NCBI GenBank assembly: GCA_035651055.1
Contig: DASRGK010000117.1
Coordinates: 1-16,792 of the forward strand
Source: JAFKKF01 sp035651055
GTDB taxonomy: Bacteria; Pseudomonadota; Alphaproteobacteria; Rhizobiales; Kaistiaceae
Length of the DNA: 16,792 nt
Reading direction: 5' to 3'
Shown here one piece after another: positions 1 through 8,343 of the stretch; the first letter of the stretch is position 1; the number at the start of each line of letters is the position of its first letter. The notes under the pieces were generated by a model. It did not search any database. It had not been told where the DNA came from and saw only the letters and a list, made by a program, of their open reading frames with translations. The translations under genes were made by a program, and so were the position numbers.

Positions 1-747
1 ATGCTGACCGCAAAGCTGCCGCCGCGCTTCGTCATGGTGAACATTCCGGCGGCGCAGGTTGAGGCAGTCGAGGGCGGCGTCGTGGTCTCGCGCCATGCCG
101 CGATCGTCGGCAAGGTCGACCGGCCTTCGCCGATCGTCAACAGCAAGATCTACGAGATCAACTTCAACCCGTACTGGACGGTGCCGGCCAGCATCATCAA
201 GCGCGACCTGATCCCCAAGATGCAGGCCGACCCGCAATACACGGCCAAGTTCCACATCCGCATCTACGACCAGAAGGGCAACGAACTCGACCCGAAGAAC
301 ATCAACTGGAACAGCGACGAGGCGACGAAGTACCTCTTCCGGGAGGACCCGGGCGACACGAATTCGCTCGGACTGGTGAAGATCAACTTCTTCAGCAAGG
401 ACGGCGTCTACATGCACGACACGCCGTCGAAGGGCCTTTTCAACAACGAGTTCCGCTTCGACTCCTCGGGCTGCGTGCGCGTCCAGAACGTCCGCGAGCT
501 GATCACGTGGCTGCTTCGCGACACGCCCGGCTGGGACCGCCAGCACATCGACGAGATGTTCAAGAACGGCCAGCGGCTTGACGTGAAGCTCGCCCAGCAG
601 GTCCCGGTCGTGTGGATCTATGTCACCGCCTGGGCGGTCACCGACGGCGTGGTCAACTTCCGCAACGACATTTACGGGCTGGACGGGCTCGACCAGATGG
701 CAACCGGCGATCCGGTTCCGGTCGCGCCGGTGAGCGTGCAGCAGTAA
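1..747 (+). CDS. L,D-transpeptidase, YcbB/LdtD type (5' partial)
   Basis: This is the catalytic C-terminal part of a periplasmic L,D-transpeptidase, which cross-links peptidoglycan stem peptides (3-3 links) or attaches proteins to them. The catalytic motif is HDTPSKGLF (about residues 139-147 of the visible part) followed by SSGCVRV, with the nucleophile Cys158 (codon 472-474). The SSGC form, rather than SHGC, is what YcbB/LdtD enzymes use. Further family signatures are INFNPYWTVP and the LPPRFVMVNIP strand near the start. The frame is open from base 1 and the family normally carries an N-terminal signal and further domains, so the ATG at base 1 is probably internal and the true start lies outside the window. 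A hairpin 20 bases after the stop suggests its transcript ends there. Family is confident; the exact physiological role is not determined. Confidence 0.88.
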   Translation: MLTAKLPPRFVMVNIPAAQVEAVEGGVVVSRHAAIVGKVDRPSPIVNSKIYEINFNPYWTVPASIIKRDLIPKMQADPQYTAKFHIRIYDQKGNELDPKNINWNSDEATKYLFREDPGDTNSLGLVKINFFSKDGVYMHDTPSKGLFNNEFRFDSSGCVRVQNVRELITWLLRDTPGWDRQHIDEMFKNGQRLDVKLAQQVPVVWIYVTAWAVTDGVVNFRNDIYGLDGLDQMATGDPVPVAPVSVQQ

Positions 748-767
748 GCCCTCATCGCAACCGCCAT

Positions 768-788
768 GGGCCGGTCGTTGACCGGCCC
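768..788 (+). terminator. GC-rich hairpin after the L,D-transpeptidase gene
   Basis: A perfect 9-bp inverted repeat, GGGCCGGTC (768-776) and GACCGGCCC (780-788) with loop GTT, begins 20 bases after the stop codon. It has the geometry of an intrinsic terminator, but the bases after it (TGATTG) are not a T run, so it may need Rho or act as an mRNA 3' end stabiliser. Confidence 0.5.
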
Positions 789-848
789 TGATTGCCCGTT
801 CAACGCCAGCGTGCAACATGCCGGCGGGCCCCAGACCACAGGTGCGCC

Positions 849-2696
849 GTGACAGCAGATTCGACGGGCGTTGCCCACCCCGAGCGGTGGCCGGAGGGCC
901 GCTCCCCGGTTCGCCGCGATCCCGAAATCGAGGCCTTCGTCGCCGGCGTTCTCGGCCGCATGACGGTCGAGGAAAAGGTCGGGCAGATCATCCAGGCGGA
1001 CATCGGAACTGCCAGGCCGGAAGACCTGCTTCGCTATCCACTAGGCTCGATACTCAATGGCGGCGATTCCGGCCCGAACGGCAACGACCGCGCCCCGGCC
1101 GCCGACTGGCTGGCGCTTGCCGACGCGTTCTACGACGCAGCCCTGCGGCGCGGGGGAACCTGGGTCCCGCTTCTCTGGGGGATCGATGCTGTCCACGGCA
1201 ACAACAACATCCCCGGCGCGACGCTCTTTCCGCACAATATCGGGCTCGGCGCCACCCGCGACCGCGAGCTCGTCCGCCAGATCGCCGAAGCTACGGCGGT
1301 GGAAATCCGCGCCACCGGCATGGAATGGTCGTTTGCGCCAAGCCTGGCGGTGGCGCGGGACGACCGCTGGGGGCGGACCTACGAGAGCTACTCCGAGGAT
1401 CCGGAGATTGTCGCGGACTTCGCCGGCGCGATGGTGGAGGGCCTGCAGGGGAGGGTAGGGACCGGTACGTTCCTGGCCGCCGGGAAGGTCCTTGCCTCGG
1501 CCAAGCATTTTCTCGGCGATGGCGGGACGACCAGCGGCAAGGACCAGGGGGACAATCCGGCATCCGAGGAAGAGCTTCGCGACATTCACGGCCGTGCCTA
1601 CACCGTCGCGCTTGCCGCGGGCGCCCAGACCGTGATGGCCTCCTTCTCCAGCTGGCGCGGCGCCAAGATGCACGGCAATCGCAGCCTGCTGACCTCGGTG
1701 CTGAAGGAAAGGATGGGCTTCGACGGATTCGTCGTCGGCGACTGGGCGGCACATTCCCAGCTGCCCGGCCGTTCCGAGGCCCACTGCCCGGACGCGATCA
1801 ATGCCGGGCTCGACATGTTCATGTCGCCGTTCGCCTGGCGGGAACTCTTCGACAATACGCTGGCCGACGTCCGCTCGGGCACCATTCCGATGGCGCGCCT
1901 CGACGACGCGGTCACGCGGATCCTGCGGGTGAAGGCCCGGCTCGGCCTCTTCCGGGCCCCGCGCCCGTCCGGGCGGGAAGGGGCCGGGCGCTTCGGGGTT
2001 CTGGGCAGCGCCGAACATCGGGCCGTGGCGCGGCGCGCGGTACGCCAGTCGCTGGTCCTCCTGAAGAACGCGGGCGGCGTGCTCCCGATTCATCCCGGCA
2101 AGCGGATTCTGGTGGCAGGAGCGGCGGCCGACAGCATCCCGCGGCAGTCCGGCGGCTGGACGCTGAGCTGGCAGGGCACCGGCAACACGAATGCCGACTT
2201 CCCGAACGCCCAGTCGATCCTCGCCGGCCTGCGGGAGGCGGTGGCCGGCGGCGGCCAGGTGATCTTCAGTCCCGACGGCAGCTTCACCGAAAGGCCCGAC
2301 ATTGCCGTCGCTGTCTTCGGCGAAGTTCCCTACGCGGAGTTCAACGGCGACCTGAAGACGACCGACTATAGCGCGCTTTATCCTGAGGATCTCGCGCTTC
2401 TCCGGCGGCTCACGGACGCCGGCGTTCCGGTGGTTTCGGTCTTCATTTCCGGGCGCCCCCTGTTCACCGGTCCCGAGATCGACCTATCCGATGCGTTCGT
2501 TGCCGCCTGGCTCCCGGGAAGCGAGGGGGGCGGCATTGCCGACCTGGTCATCGCCGGCCCCGACGGCGCGCCGCGGCACGATTTTCGCGGAAAACTGGGG
2601 TTCTCCTGGCCCCGCTTCGCCGATCAGGTCGTCAATCGCGGCGATCCCGGGTACGCTCCGCTCTTTCCCTATGGCTACGGGTTGACCTACCGGTAG
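849..2696 (+). CDS. glycoside hydrolase family 3 (beta-glucosidase / glucan glucohydrolase)
   Basis: This is a retaining exo-acting beta-glycosidase that removes terminal, probably glucosyl, residues from beta-glucans or oligosaccharides. The GTG at 849 gives 615 residues and has AGGTG six bases upstream; an in-frame TTG at 792 adds 19 unconvincing residues. The N-terminal barrel domain carries MTVEEKVGQ, the substrate-binding KHFLGDGGT, and the nucleophile Asp298 in FDGFVVGDW. The C-terminal alpha/beta domain carries GGW (Trp437) and GEVPYAEFNGD, where Glu497 is the likely acid/base by comparison with barley ExoI. The protein ends at PLFPYGYGLTYR, the normal end of the GH3 core, with none of the extra C-terminal domains of many homologues. 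I see no signal peptide, so it may be cytoplasmic. Substrate is not determined. It may be a single-gene unit between two hairpins. Confidence 0.9.
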   Translation: MTADSTGVAHPERWPEGRSPVRRDPEIEAFVAGVLGRMTVEEKVGQIIQADIGTARPEDLLRYPLGSILNGGDSGPNGNDRAPAADWLALADAFYDAALRRGGTWVPLLWGIDAVHGNNNIPGATLFPHNIGLGATRDRELVRQIAEATAVEIRATGMEWSFAPSLAVARDDRWGRTYESYSEDPEIVADFAGAMVEGLQGRVGTGTFLAAGKVLASAKHFLGDGGTTSGKDQGDNPASEEELRDIHGRAYTVALAAGAQTVMASFSSWRGAKMHGNRSLLTSVLKERMGFDGFVVGDWAAHSQLPGRSEAHCPDAINAGLDMFMSPFAWRELFDNTLADVRSGTIPMARLDDAVTRILRVKARLGLFRAPRPSGREGAGRFGVLGSAEHRAVARRAVRQSLVLLKNAGGVLPIHPGKRILVAGAAADSIPRQSGGWTLSWQGTGNTNADFPNAQSILAGLREAVAGGGQVIFSPDGSFTERPDIAVAVFGEVPYAEFNGDLKTTDYSALYPEDLALLRRLTDAGVPVVSVFISGRPLFTGPEIDLSDAFVAAWLPGSEGGGIADLVIAGPDGAPRHDFRGKLGFSWPRFADQVVNRGDPGYAPLFPYGYGLTYR

Positions 2697-2708
2697 GCAG
2701 GCCTGCAG

Positions 2709-2733
2709 CGCGAGCGGGGCAGGCCCCCTCGCG
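2709..2733 (+). terminator. possible terminator hairpin after the GH3 gene
   Basis: CGCGAG (2709-2714) and GGGG (2716-2719) pair with CCCC (2724-2727) and CTCGCG (2728-2733) around a CAGG loop, leaving one bulged C. It lies 12 bases after the GH3 stop. No T run follows, so termination is only possible. In the rest of the GH3-glyA gap (2734-2801) I see only a weak promoter-like TTGGCG at 2743-2748. Confidence 0.35.
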
Positions 2734-2801
2734 GCGCGATCCTTGGCGGGTCGGCCGTCCCGTGTTAAGGCGGGTTTTCCCGTCGACAGGGTCAATGCCA
2801 C

Positions 2802-4103
<1,302 letters not shown>

Positions 4104-4115
4104 GGCGGCGCCCGG

Positions 4116-4592
4116 ATGCGGTGTCCCTATTGCGGCAATCCCGACACGCAGGTGAAGGATTCGCGTCCCTCGGAGGACAACACGGCGATCCGGCGCCGGC
4201 GCGTCTGCCCGGATTGCGGCGGCCGCTTCACGACCTTCGAGCGCGTGCAACTGCGCGAACTGATGGTGGTAAAGAAGAGCGGCCGCAAGGTCGCCTTCGA
4301 CCGCGACAAGCTGATGCGGTCGGTCCAGGTCGCCCTCCGCAAGCGCGCGGTCGACCCGGACCGGGTCGAGCGGATGGTCAACGGCATCGTCCGGCAGCTC
4401 GAATCGCGCGGGGAGAGCGAGGTGTCGAGCGACCAGATCGGGCACCTCGTCATGGACGGGCTGCGCGGGCTCGATACGGTCGCCTATGTGCGCTTCGCCT
4501 CGGTTTACAAGAACTTCCGCGAGGCCAAGGATTTCGAGGCATTCGTCGGCGAGCTGGCCGGCGAGGCGGTGAAGGGCAAAGACGACGAGTAA
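4116..4592 (+). CDS. nrdR: transcriptional repressor NrdR
   Basis: NrdR senses ATP/dATP and represses ribonucleotide reductase genes by binding NrdR boxes. At 158 residues it is of family length. The N-terminal zinc ribbon is formed by Cys3, Cys6, Cys31 and Cys34 (MRCPYCG and VCPDCGGRF), followed by the linker FTTFERVQ and an ATP-cone domain from about residue 49 to 139 (VVKKSGRKVAFDRDKL through YVRFASVYKNF). It starts 12 bases after glyA, and its stop is separated from the ribD start by one base, so it is clearly co-transcribed. I did not find an obvious NrdR-box pair in the window, so its targets probably lie elsewhere. Confidence 0.98.
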   Translation: MRCPYCGNPDTQVKDSRPSEDNTAIRRRRVCPDCGGRFTTFERVQLRELMVVKKSGRKVAFDRDKLMRSVQVALRKRAVDPDRVERMVNGIVRQLESRGESEVSSDQIGHLVMDGLRGLDTVAYVRFASVYKNFREAKDFEAFVGELAGEAVKGKDDE

Positions 4593-4593
4593 G

Positions 4594-5727
4594 ATGGCAG
4601 CGACGGCCAGACACGATGCGGAACTCGACCGCCGGCTGATGGCGGCGGCGCTAAGAATCGGCCGCCGCAACCTCGGCCAGACCTGGCCGAACCCGGCGGT
4701 CGGCGCCCTGATCGTGCGCGACGACGGTGGCTCGCCCGTCGTCATCGGCCGCGGATCGACCGCGGTCGGCGGCCGCCCGCATGCCGAGACGGTGGCGCTG
4801 GCGGAAGCCGGCGCGGCGGCGCGGGGTGCGACTGCCTATGTGACGCTGGAGCCGTGCGCGCATGAGGGGCGGACCCCGCCCTGCGCCGATGCGCTCATCG
4901 CTGCCGGCGTCAGGCGCGTCGTCACGACGATCGCCGACCCCGACCCGCGCGTGAGCGGGCAGGGGCATGCCGCGCTCGAGCGCGCCGGCATCGAGGTGAC
5001 CGTGGGCGTGCTCGCCGAGGAAGGAAGCCTCGCCCATGCCGGCCACATTTCGCGGATCGTGCGCGGCCGGCCCTATGTCATCCTCAAGCTTGCGGTCTCC
5101 GCCGACGGCATGATCGGCCGGCGCGCCGGCGAGCGCATGATGATCACCGGCAAGCCGGCGCTGGAACTGGTCCAGGCGATGCGGGCGGAATGCGATGCGG
5201 TCGCAATCGGCATCGGCACGGTGCTCATCGACAATCCGCGGCTGACGGTCCGCCTGCCGGGCCTGCGCGAGCGCTCGCCGAGCCGAATCGTCTTCGACGC
5301 GAAGGCACGGCTGCCGCTCGAATCCAACCTCGTCGCCTCGGCGCGGGAAACGCCGCTGGTCGCCGTCGTCGGGCCCGAGGCGCCGCAGGCGCAGCGCGAC
5401 GCGCTGGCCGATGCGGGCGTGCGGATACTGGCGGTCGGCGAGGGATCGGGCGGGCTCGACCTCAATGCGGCGCTGCAGGCGCTCGGCGCCGAGGGCTTCA
5501 CCCGGGTTCTGGTCGAGGGCGGCTCGGCGATCGCCTCGTCGCTGGTTTCGGCGGACCTGGTCGACGAGGCCTGCCTCTTCCGCGCTTCGGTCGTGGTCGG
5601 GGCCGACGGCGTGCGCGCGCTCGGCGGGCTGGCGCTGTCGGCGATCGAGCGGAGTCCGCGGTTCCGCCAAATCGAGGCCGCAATTGTCGGGGACGACACG
5701 CTCAGGCGTTACCAGAGGGCGGCGTGA
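4594..5727 (+). CDS. ribD: bifunctional deaminase/reductase RibD
   Basis: RibD catalyses two consecutive steps of riboflavin synthesis: deamination of diaminohydroxyphosphoribosylaminopyrimidine, then NADPH-dependent reduction of the ribosyl side chain. The N-terminal cytidine-deaminase-like domain holds the zinc site: HAE (His63, Glu65) and PCAHEGRTPPC (Cys88, Cys97). The reductase domain begins near residue 151 (RPYVILKLAVSADGMIGR) and continues with CDAVAIGIGTVLIDNPRLTVR and VEGGSA (about residues 307-312). With 377 residues both domains are complete. The ATG follows the nrdR stop after one base, and its stop TGA lies 2 bases before the ribE ATG, giving tight translational coupling. Confidence 0.97.
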   Translation: MAATARHDAELDRRLMAAALRIGRRNLGQTWPNPAVGALIVRDDGGSPVVIGRGSTAVGGRPHAETVALAEAGAAARGATAYVTLEPCAHEGRTPPCADALIAAGVRRVVTTIADPDPRVSGQGHAALERAGIEVTVGVLAEEGSLAHAGHISRIVRGRPYVILKLAVSADGMIGRRAGERMMITGKPALELVQAMRAECDAVAIGIGTVLIDNPRLTVRLPGLRERSPSRIVFDAKARLPLESNLVASARETPLVAVVGPEAPQAQRDALADAGVRILAVGEGSGGLDLNAALQALGAEGFTRVLVEGGSAIASSLVSADLVDEACLFRASVVVGADGVRALGGLALSAIERSPRFRQIEAAIVGDDTLRRYQRAA

Positions 5728-5729
5728 AT

Positions 5730-6332
5730 ATGTTCACCGGAATTGTCACGGGTATCGGTGCAGTCGTTGCCACCGAAGAGCGGAACGATGTTCGCCGGAT
5801 TTCGGTGTCGTGCGACTACCGGATCGAGACCATCGACATCGGCGCGTCAATCCTGCTTGCGGGCATCTGCATGACGGTGGTCGCCAAGGAGGAGGCCGGC
5901 GGCAAGACGGTGGTCGAGTTCGAGGCCGGGCCGGAGACGCTGAGGGCGACGACCGTCCGCGACTGGGAAGTCGGCAAGCGCCTCAACCTCGAGCGGGCGC
6001 TGAGGCTCGGCGACGAATTTGGCGGCCATGTCGTCTCCGGCCATGTCGACGGCATTGCCAGGATCGTCAGCCGCGAGGATTTCGCCGAGACGACGCGCTT
6101 CGTCTTCGAGGTGCCGCACGATCTGGCCCGTTTCATCGCGGCCAAGGGCTCGGTCGCCCTCGACGGCACGTCGCTGACGGTGAACCGGGTCGACGGCGAC
6201 CGCTTCGACTGCGTGCTCATCCCGCACACGCTCAAGGTAACCACCTGGAACGAGCGCAAGGCGGGGGACAGCGTCAACCTCGAAGTCGATCAGATTGCGC
6301 GCTATGTTGCGCGCCTCATGGCGGCCGCTTGA
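5730..6332 (+). CDS. ribE: riboflavin synthase, alpha chain
   Basis: This enzyme performs the last step of riboflavin synthesis, the dismutation of two 6,7-dimethyl-8-ribityllumazine molecules into riboflavin and the RibD product. It has 200 residues and the expected tandem lumazine-binding barrels: the first opens with the invariant MFTGIV start and ends near GGHVVSGHVDG (residues 98-108), and the second contains GSVALDGTSLTVN and IPHTL. The ATG at 5730 is chosen because MFTGIV is the conserved N-terminus and AGAGGG lies ten bases upstream, inside the end of ribD; a GTG at 5724 would add only two residues. The neighbours ribD and ribH supply its substrate. In some naming schemes this gene is ribC. 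Confidence 0.97.
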   Translation: MFTGIVTGIGAVVATEERNDVRRISVSCDYRIETIDIGASILLAGICMTVVAKEEAGGKTVVEFEAGPETLRATTVRDWEVGKRLNLERALRLGDEFGGHVVSGHVDGIARIVSREDFAETTRFVFEVPHDLARFIAAKGSVALDGTSLTVNRVDGDRFDCVLIPHTLKVTTWNERKAGDSVNLEVDQIARYVARLMAAA

Positions 6333-6353
6333 CCGCCGGTCCGGCGGGAATCC
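6333..6353 (+). promoter_or_regulatory. hairpin covering the ribH ribosome-binding region
   Basis: Between the ribE stop and the ribH start, CCGCC (6333-6337) can pair with GGCGG (6343-6347) around GGTCC. The right arm includes the only Shine-Dalgarno-like bases for ribH (GGGA, 6346-6349). The left arm touches the ribE stop codon, so a ribosome finishing ribE would open the helix. This would couple ribH to ribE translation; it is inferred from sequence only. Confidence 0.35.
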
Positions 6354-6803
6354 ATGGCGTCGCATCTGCTCATCATCGAGGCGCGGTACTATGAGGAACT
6401 CGCCGACGAGCTCCTCAGGGGCGCCGTCGCCGCGCTCGACAGGGCCGGCGCGACGCACGAGGTCCTGACCGTGCCGGGAGCGCTCGAAATCCCGGCGGCT
6501 CTGGCCATGGCGGTCTCGGCGGTCAAGTCGCGTCGCGCGCGCTACGACGGCTACGTCCTGCTCGGCTGCGTCATCCGCGGCGAGACGACCCACTACGACA
6601 TCGTCGCCGGCGAGTCGGCGCGCGGCTACATGGATATCGCGATCGCCGAGAGGATCGCCGTCGGCAACGGCATTCTCACCGTCGAGAACGACGAGCAGGC
6701 CTATGCCCGGGCGCGGGTCGGCGGGATGAACAAGGGCGGCGGCGCCGCCGAGGCGGCGCTGGCGATGATCGCGGTGCGCAGGAAAATGGGGCTCGCCGGC
6801 TGA
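6354..6803 (+). CDS. ribH: 6,7-dimethyl-8-ribityllumazine synthase
   Basis: Lumazine synthase condenses the pyrimidine made by RibD with dihydroxybutanone phosphate, giving the substrate of riboflavin synthase; the family forms pentamers or larger capsids. At 149 residues it is complete. Motifs are EARYYEELADELL near the N-terminus, VPGALEIP (residues 40-47), and GCVIRGETTHYDIV with the catalytic His80. Arg119 before GMNKGGG aligns with the phosphate-binding Arg of the Bacillus enzyme. The RYYEEL and LTVENDEQA forms resemble the alphaproteobacterial RibH1 type. Its stop TGA overlaps the nusB ATG by one base. A hairpin over its ribosome-binding site may couple it to ribE. Confidence 0.96.
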   Translation: MASHLLIIEARYYEELADELLRGAVAALDRAGATHEVLTVPGALEIPAALAMAVSAVKSRRARYDGYVLLGCVIRGETTHYDIVAGESARGYMDIAIAERIAVGNGILTVENDEQAYARARVGGMNKGGGAAEAALAMIAVRRKMGLAG

Positions 6804-7291
6804 TGGCGGGCAACGGACAGCCCAGGCTGGCCAACCAGCGCGGCGCGGCGCGGCTGGCCGCCGTGCAGGCGCTCTACCAGATGGACCTCGCCGCCGCGAC
6901 GCTGCCCGAAGTGCTTGCCGAATTCGAGACGTTCCGCCTCGGCAAGGAGCTCGACGGCGTCGAATACCGGGATGCGGACGCGGACTTCTTTCGCGATATC
7001 GTCGGCGGCGTGGTGCGCGAGCAGACGCGACTCGATCCGGCCATCCACGGCGCCTTGTCGCCGGGCTGGCCGCTCGCCCGCATCGACGCGACGCTGCGCG
7101 CGATCCTGCGTTCCGGCGCTTACGAACTGGCGGAGCGGAGCGACGTCCCGGCCAAGGTCGTGATCAGCGAGTATGTCGACGTGGCCAAGGCCTTCTTCGA
7201 TGCCGATGCCGCGGCGATGGTCAACGGCGTCCTCGACCGGCTGGCGCGGCAACAGCGGCCGGCAGAGTTCCTGGCGCCGGCGCGGACCTGA
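6803..7291 (+). CDS. nusB: transcription antitermination factor NusB
   Basis: NusB binds boxA RNA with NusE/S10 and helps assemble the antitermination complex needed for full-length rRNA transcription. The 162-residue all-helical protein shows the family opening RGAARLAAVQALYQMDLA, a middle FFRDIVGGVV helix, and the closing DVPAKVVISEYVDVAKAFFDADAAAMVNGVLD, which ends in the conserved V-NGVLD element. Its ATG overlaps the ribH stop (TGATG), and thiL starts four bases after its own stop. The placement between rib and thi genes is the common alphaproteobacterial one. Nothing unusual is seen. Confidence 0.96.
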   Translation: MAGNGQPRLANQRGAARLAAVQALYQMDLAAATLPEVLAEFETFRLGKELDGVEYRDADADFFRDIVGGVVREQTRLDPAIHGALSPGWPLARIDATLRAILRSGAYELAERSDVPAKVVISEYVDVAKAFFDADAAAMVNGVLDRLARQQRPAEFLAPART

Positions 7292-7295
7292 AGCG

Positions 7296-8282
7296 ATGGC
7301 CGCGCGGCCGGGCGAGTTCGAGCTGATCGAGAAATATTTCAGGCCGCTGGCGACGGATGCCGGCGCGCTTGGCCTGTCCGATGACGCCGCGTGGTTCCGG
7401 CCCGCCGCCGGCGAGGAAATCGTGCTCACCACCGACCTGATCGCGGCCGGCGTGCATTTCTTTCCCGGCGATCCGCCGGAATCGATCGCCCGGAAGGCGC
7501 TCCGCGTGAACCTCTCCGATCTCGCCGGGAAGGGCGCGCGCCCGCTCGGCTACCTGGTGGCGCTGGCCTTGCCGGAGGACTGGACCGAGGCCTGGATCAG
7601 GCGGTTCGCGCGGGCGCTTGCCGACGACCAGCGGCGCTACGCGATCTCGCTCTTCGGCGGCGACACCAGCCGCGCCAGCGGCGGCCTCACCATCGCCGTC
7701 ACCGCATTCGGCACGCTGCCACGCGGGACGATGGTTCACCGCGACGGCGCGCGGCCCGGCGACCTCGTCTATGTCTCCGGGACGATCGGCGACGCGGCGC
7801 TCGGCCTGCTCGTCTGCCTCGGCCGGGTGGCCGGCAGCGTGCCGGCGGCGGCGCGCAAGGCGCTGATCGACCGCTATCGCCATCCGCAGCCGCGTGTCGA
7901 ACTGGCGGTGGCGATCCGGCGATATGCCACGGCAGCGATGGACGTGTCCGACGGGCTGGTCGGCGATCTCGGCCATATCTGCCGCACTTCCGGCGTCACC
8001 GCCGAGATCGACGCGGGGTCGGTGCCGCTGGCGCGGGCCGCGAGGCAGGTTGTTGCGTTGGGCCCGGACTACCTCGTGGCCGCGATTACCGGCGGCGACG
8101 ACTACGAGATCCTCGCAACCGTGTCGCCGCAAAACGGTCCTGCCTTCGAGCGCGCCGCGGCAAAGGCCGGCGTCGCCGTGACCCGCATCGGGCGGATCGT
8201 TGCCGGGAAAGGCCCGCCGAAGGTCCGCGACGCAGGCGGAGAGGCCCTCCGTTTCGACCGGGCGGGCCACACGCACTTCTGA
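7296..8282 (+). CDS. thiL: thiamine-monophosphate kinase
   Basis: ThiL phosphorylates thiamine monophosphate with ATP to give the cofactor thiamine pyrophosphate. The 328-residue protein follows the AIR-synthase-like fold: GLSDDAA (Asp29, Asp30) and TTDLIAAGVHF (Asp47) for magnesium/substrate, VNLSDLAGKGARPLGYLVALALPE, FGGDTSRASGGLTI for ATP, then MDVSDGLVGDLGHIC and GGDDYEIL in the C-terminal half. The ATG at 7296 is chosen because family members begin with this E-FELI-KYF segment soon after the start; upstream codons in the frame overlap nusB. It ends the tight operon; the next gene begins 62 bases later. Confidence 0.96.
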   Translation: MAARPGEFELIEKYFRPLATDAGALGLSDDAAWFRPAAGEEIVLTTDLIAAGVHFFPGDPPESIARKALRVNLSDLAGKGARPLGYLVALALPEDWTEAWIRRFARALADDQRRYAISLFGGDTSRASGGLTIAVTAFGTLPRGTMVHRDGARPGDLVYVSGTIGDAALGLLVCLGRVAGSVPAAARKALIDRYRHPQPRVELAVAIRRYATAAMDVSDGLVGDLGHICRTSGVTAEIDAGSVPLARAARQVVALGPDYLVAAITGGDDYEILATVSPQNGPAFERAAAKAGVAVTRIGRIVAGKGPPKVRDAGGEALRFDRAGHTHF

Positions 8283-8343
8283 TCGGAGGCCACTTCCGGC
8301 CGAAACCCAGAGGGTCTAAGCCAATTGGCGGGAGGTCCCCTGG

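Noticed and set aside
818..2371. 517-codon plus-strand frame inside the GH3 gene
   Set aside because: Very Arg/Gly/Ala-rich and out of frame with the GH3 gene, whose motifs are continuous; there is no sign of a frameshift.
2697..2801. Possible riboswitch (glycine, FMN or similar) before glyA
   Set aside because: The gap is only about 105 bases, contains one hairpin, and shows none of the conserved core elements I know for these riboswitches. No FMN-type element is seen before the rib genes either.
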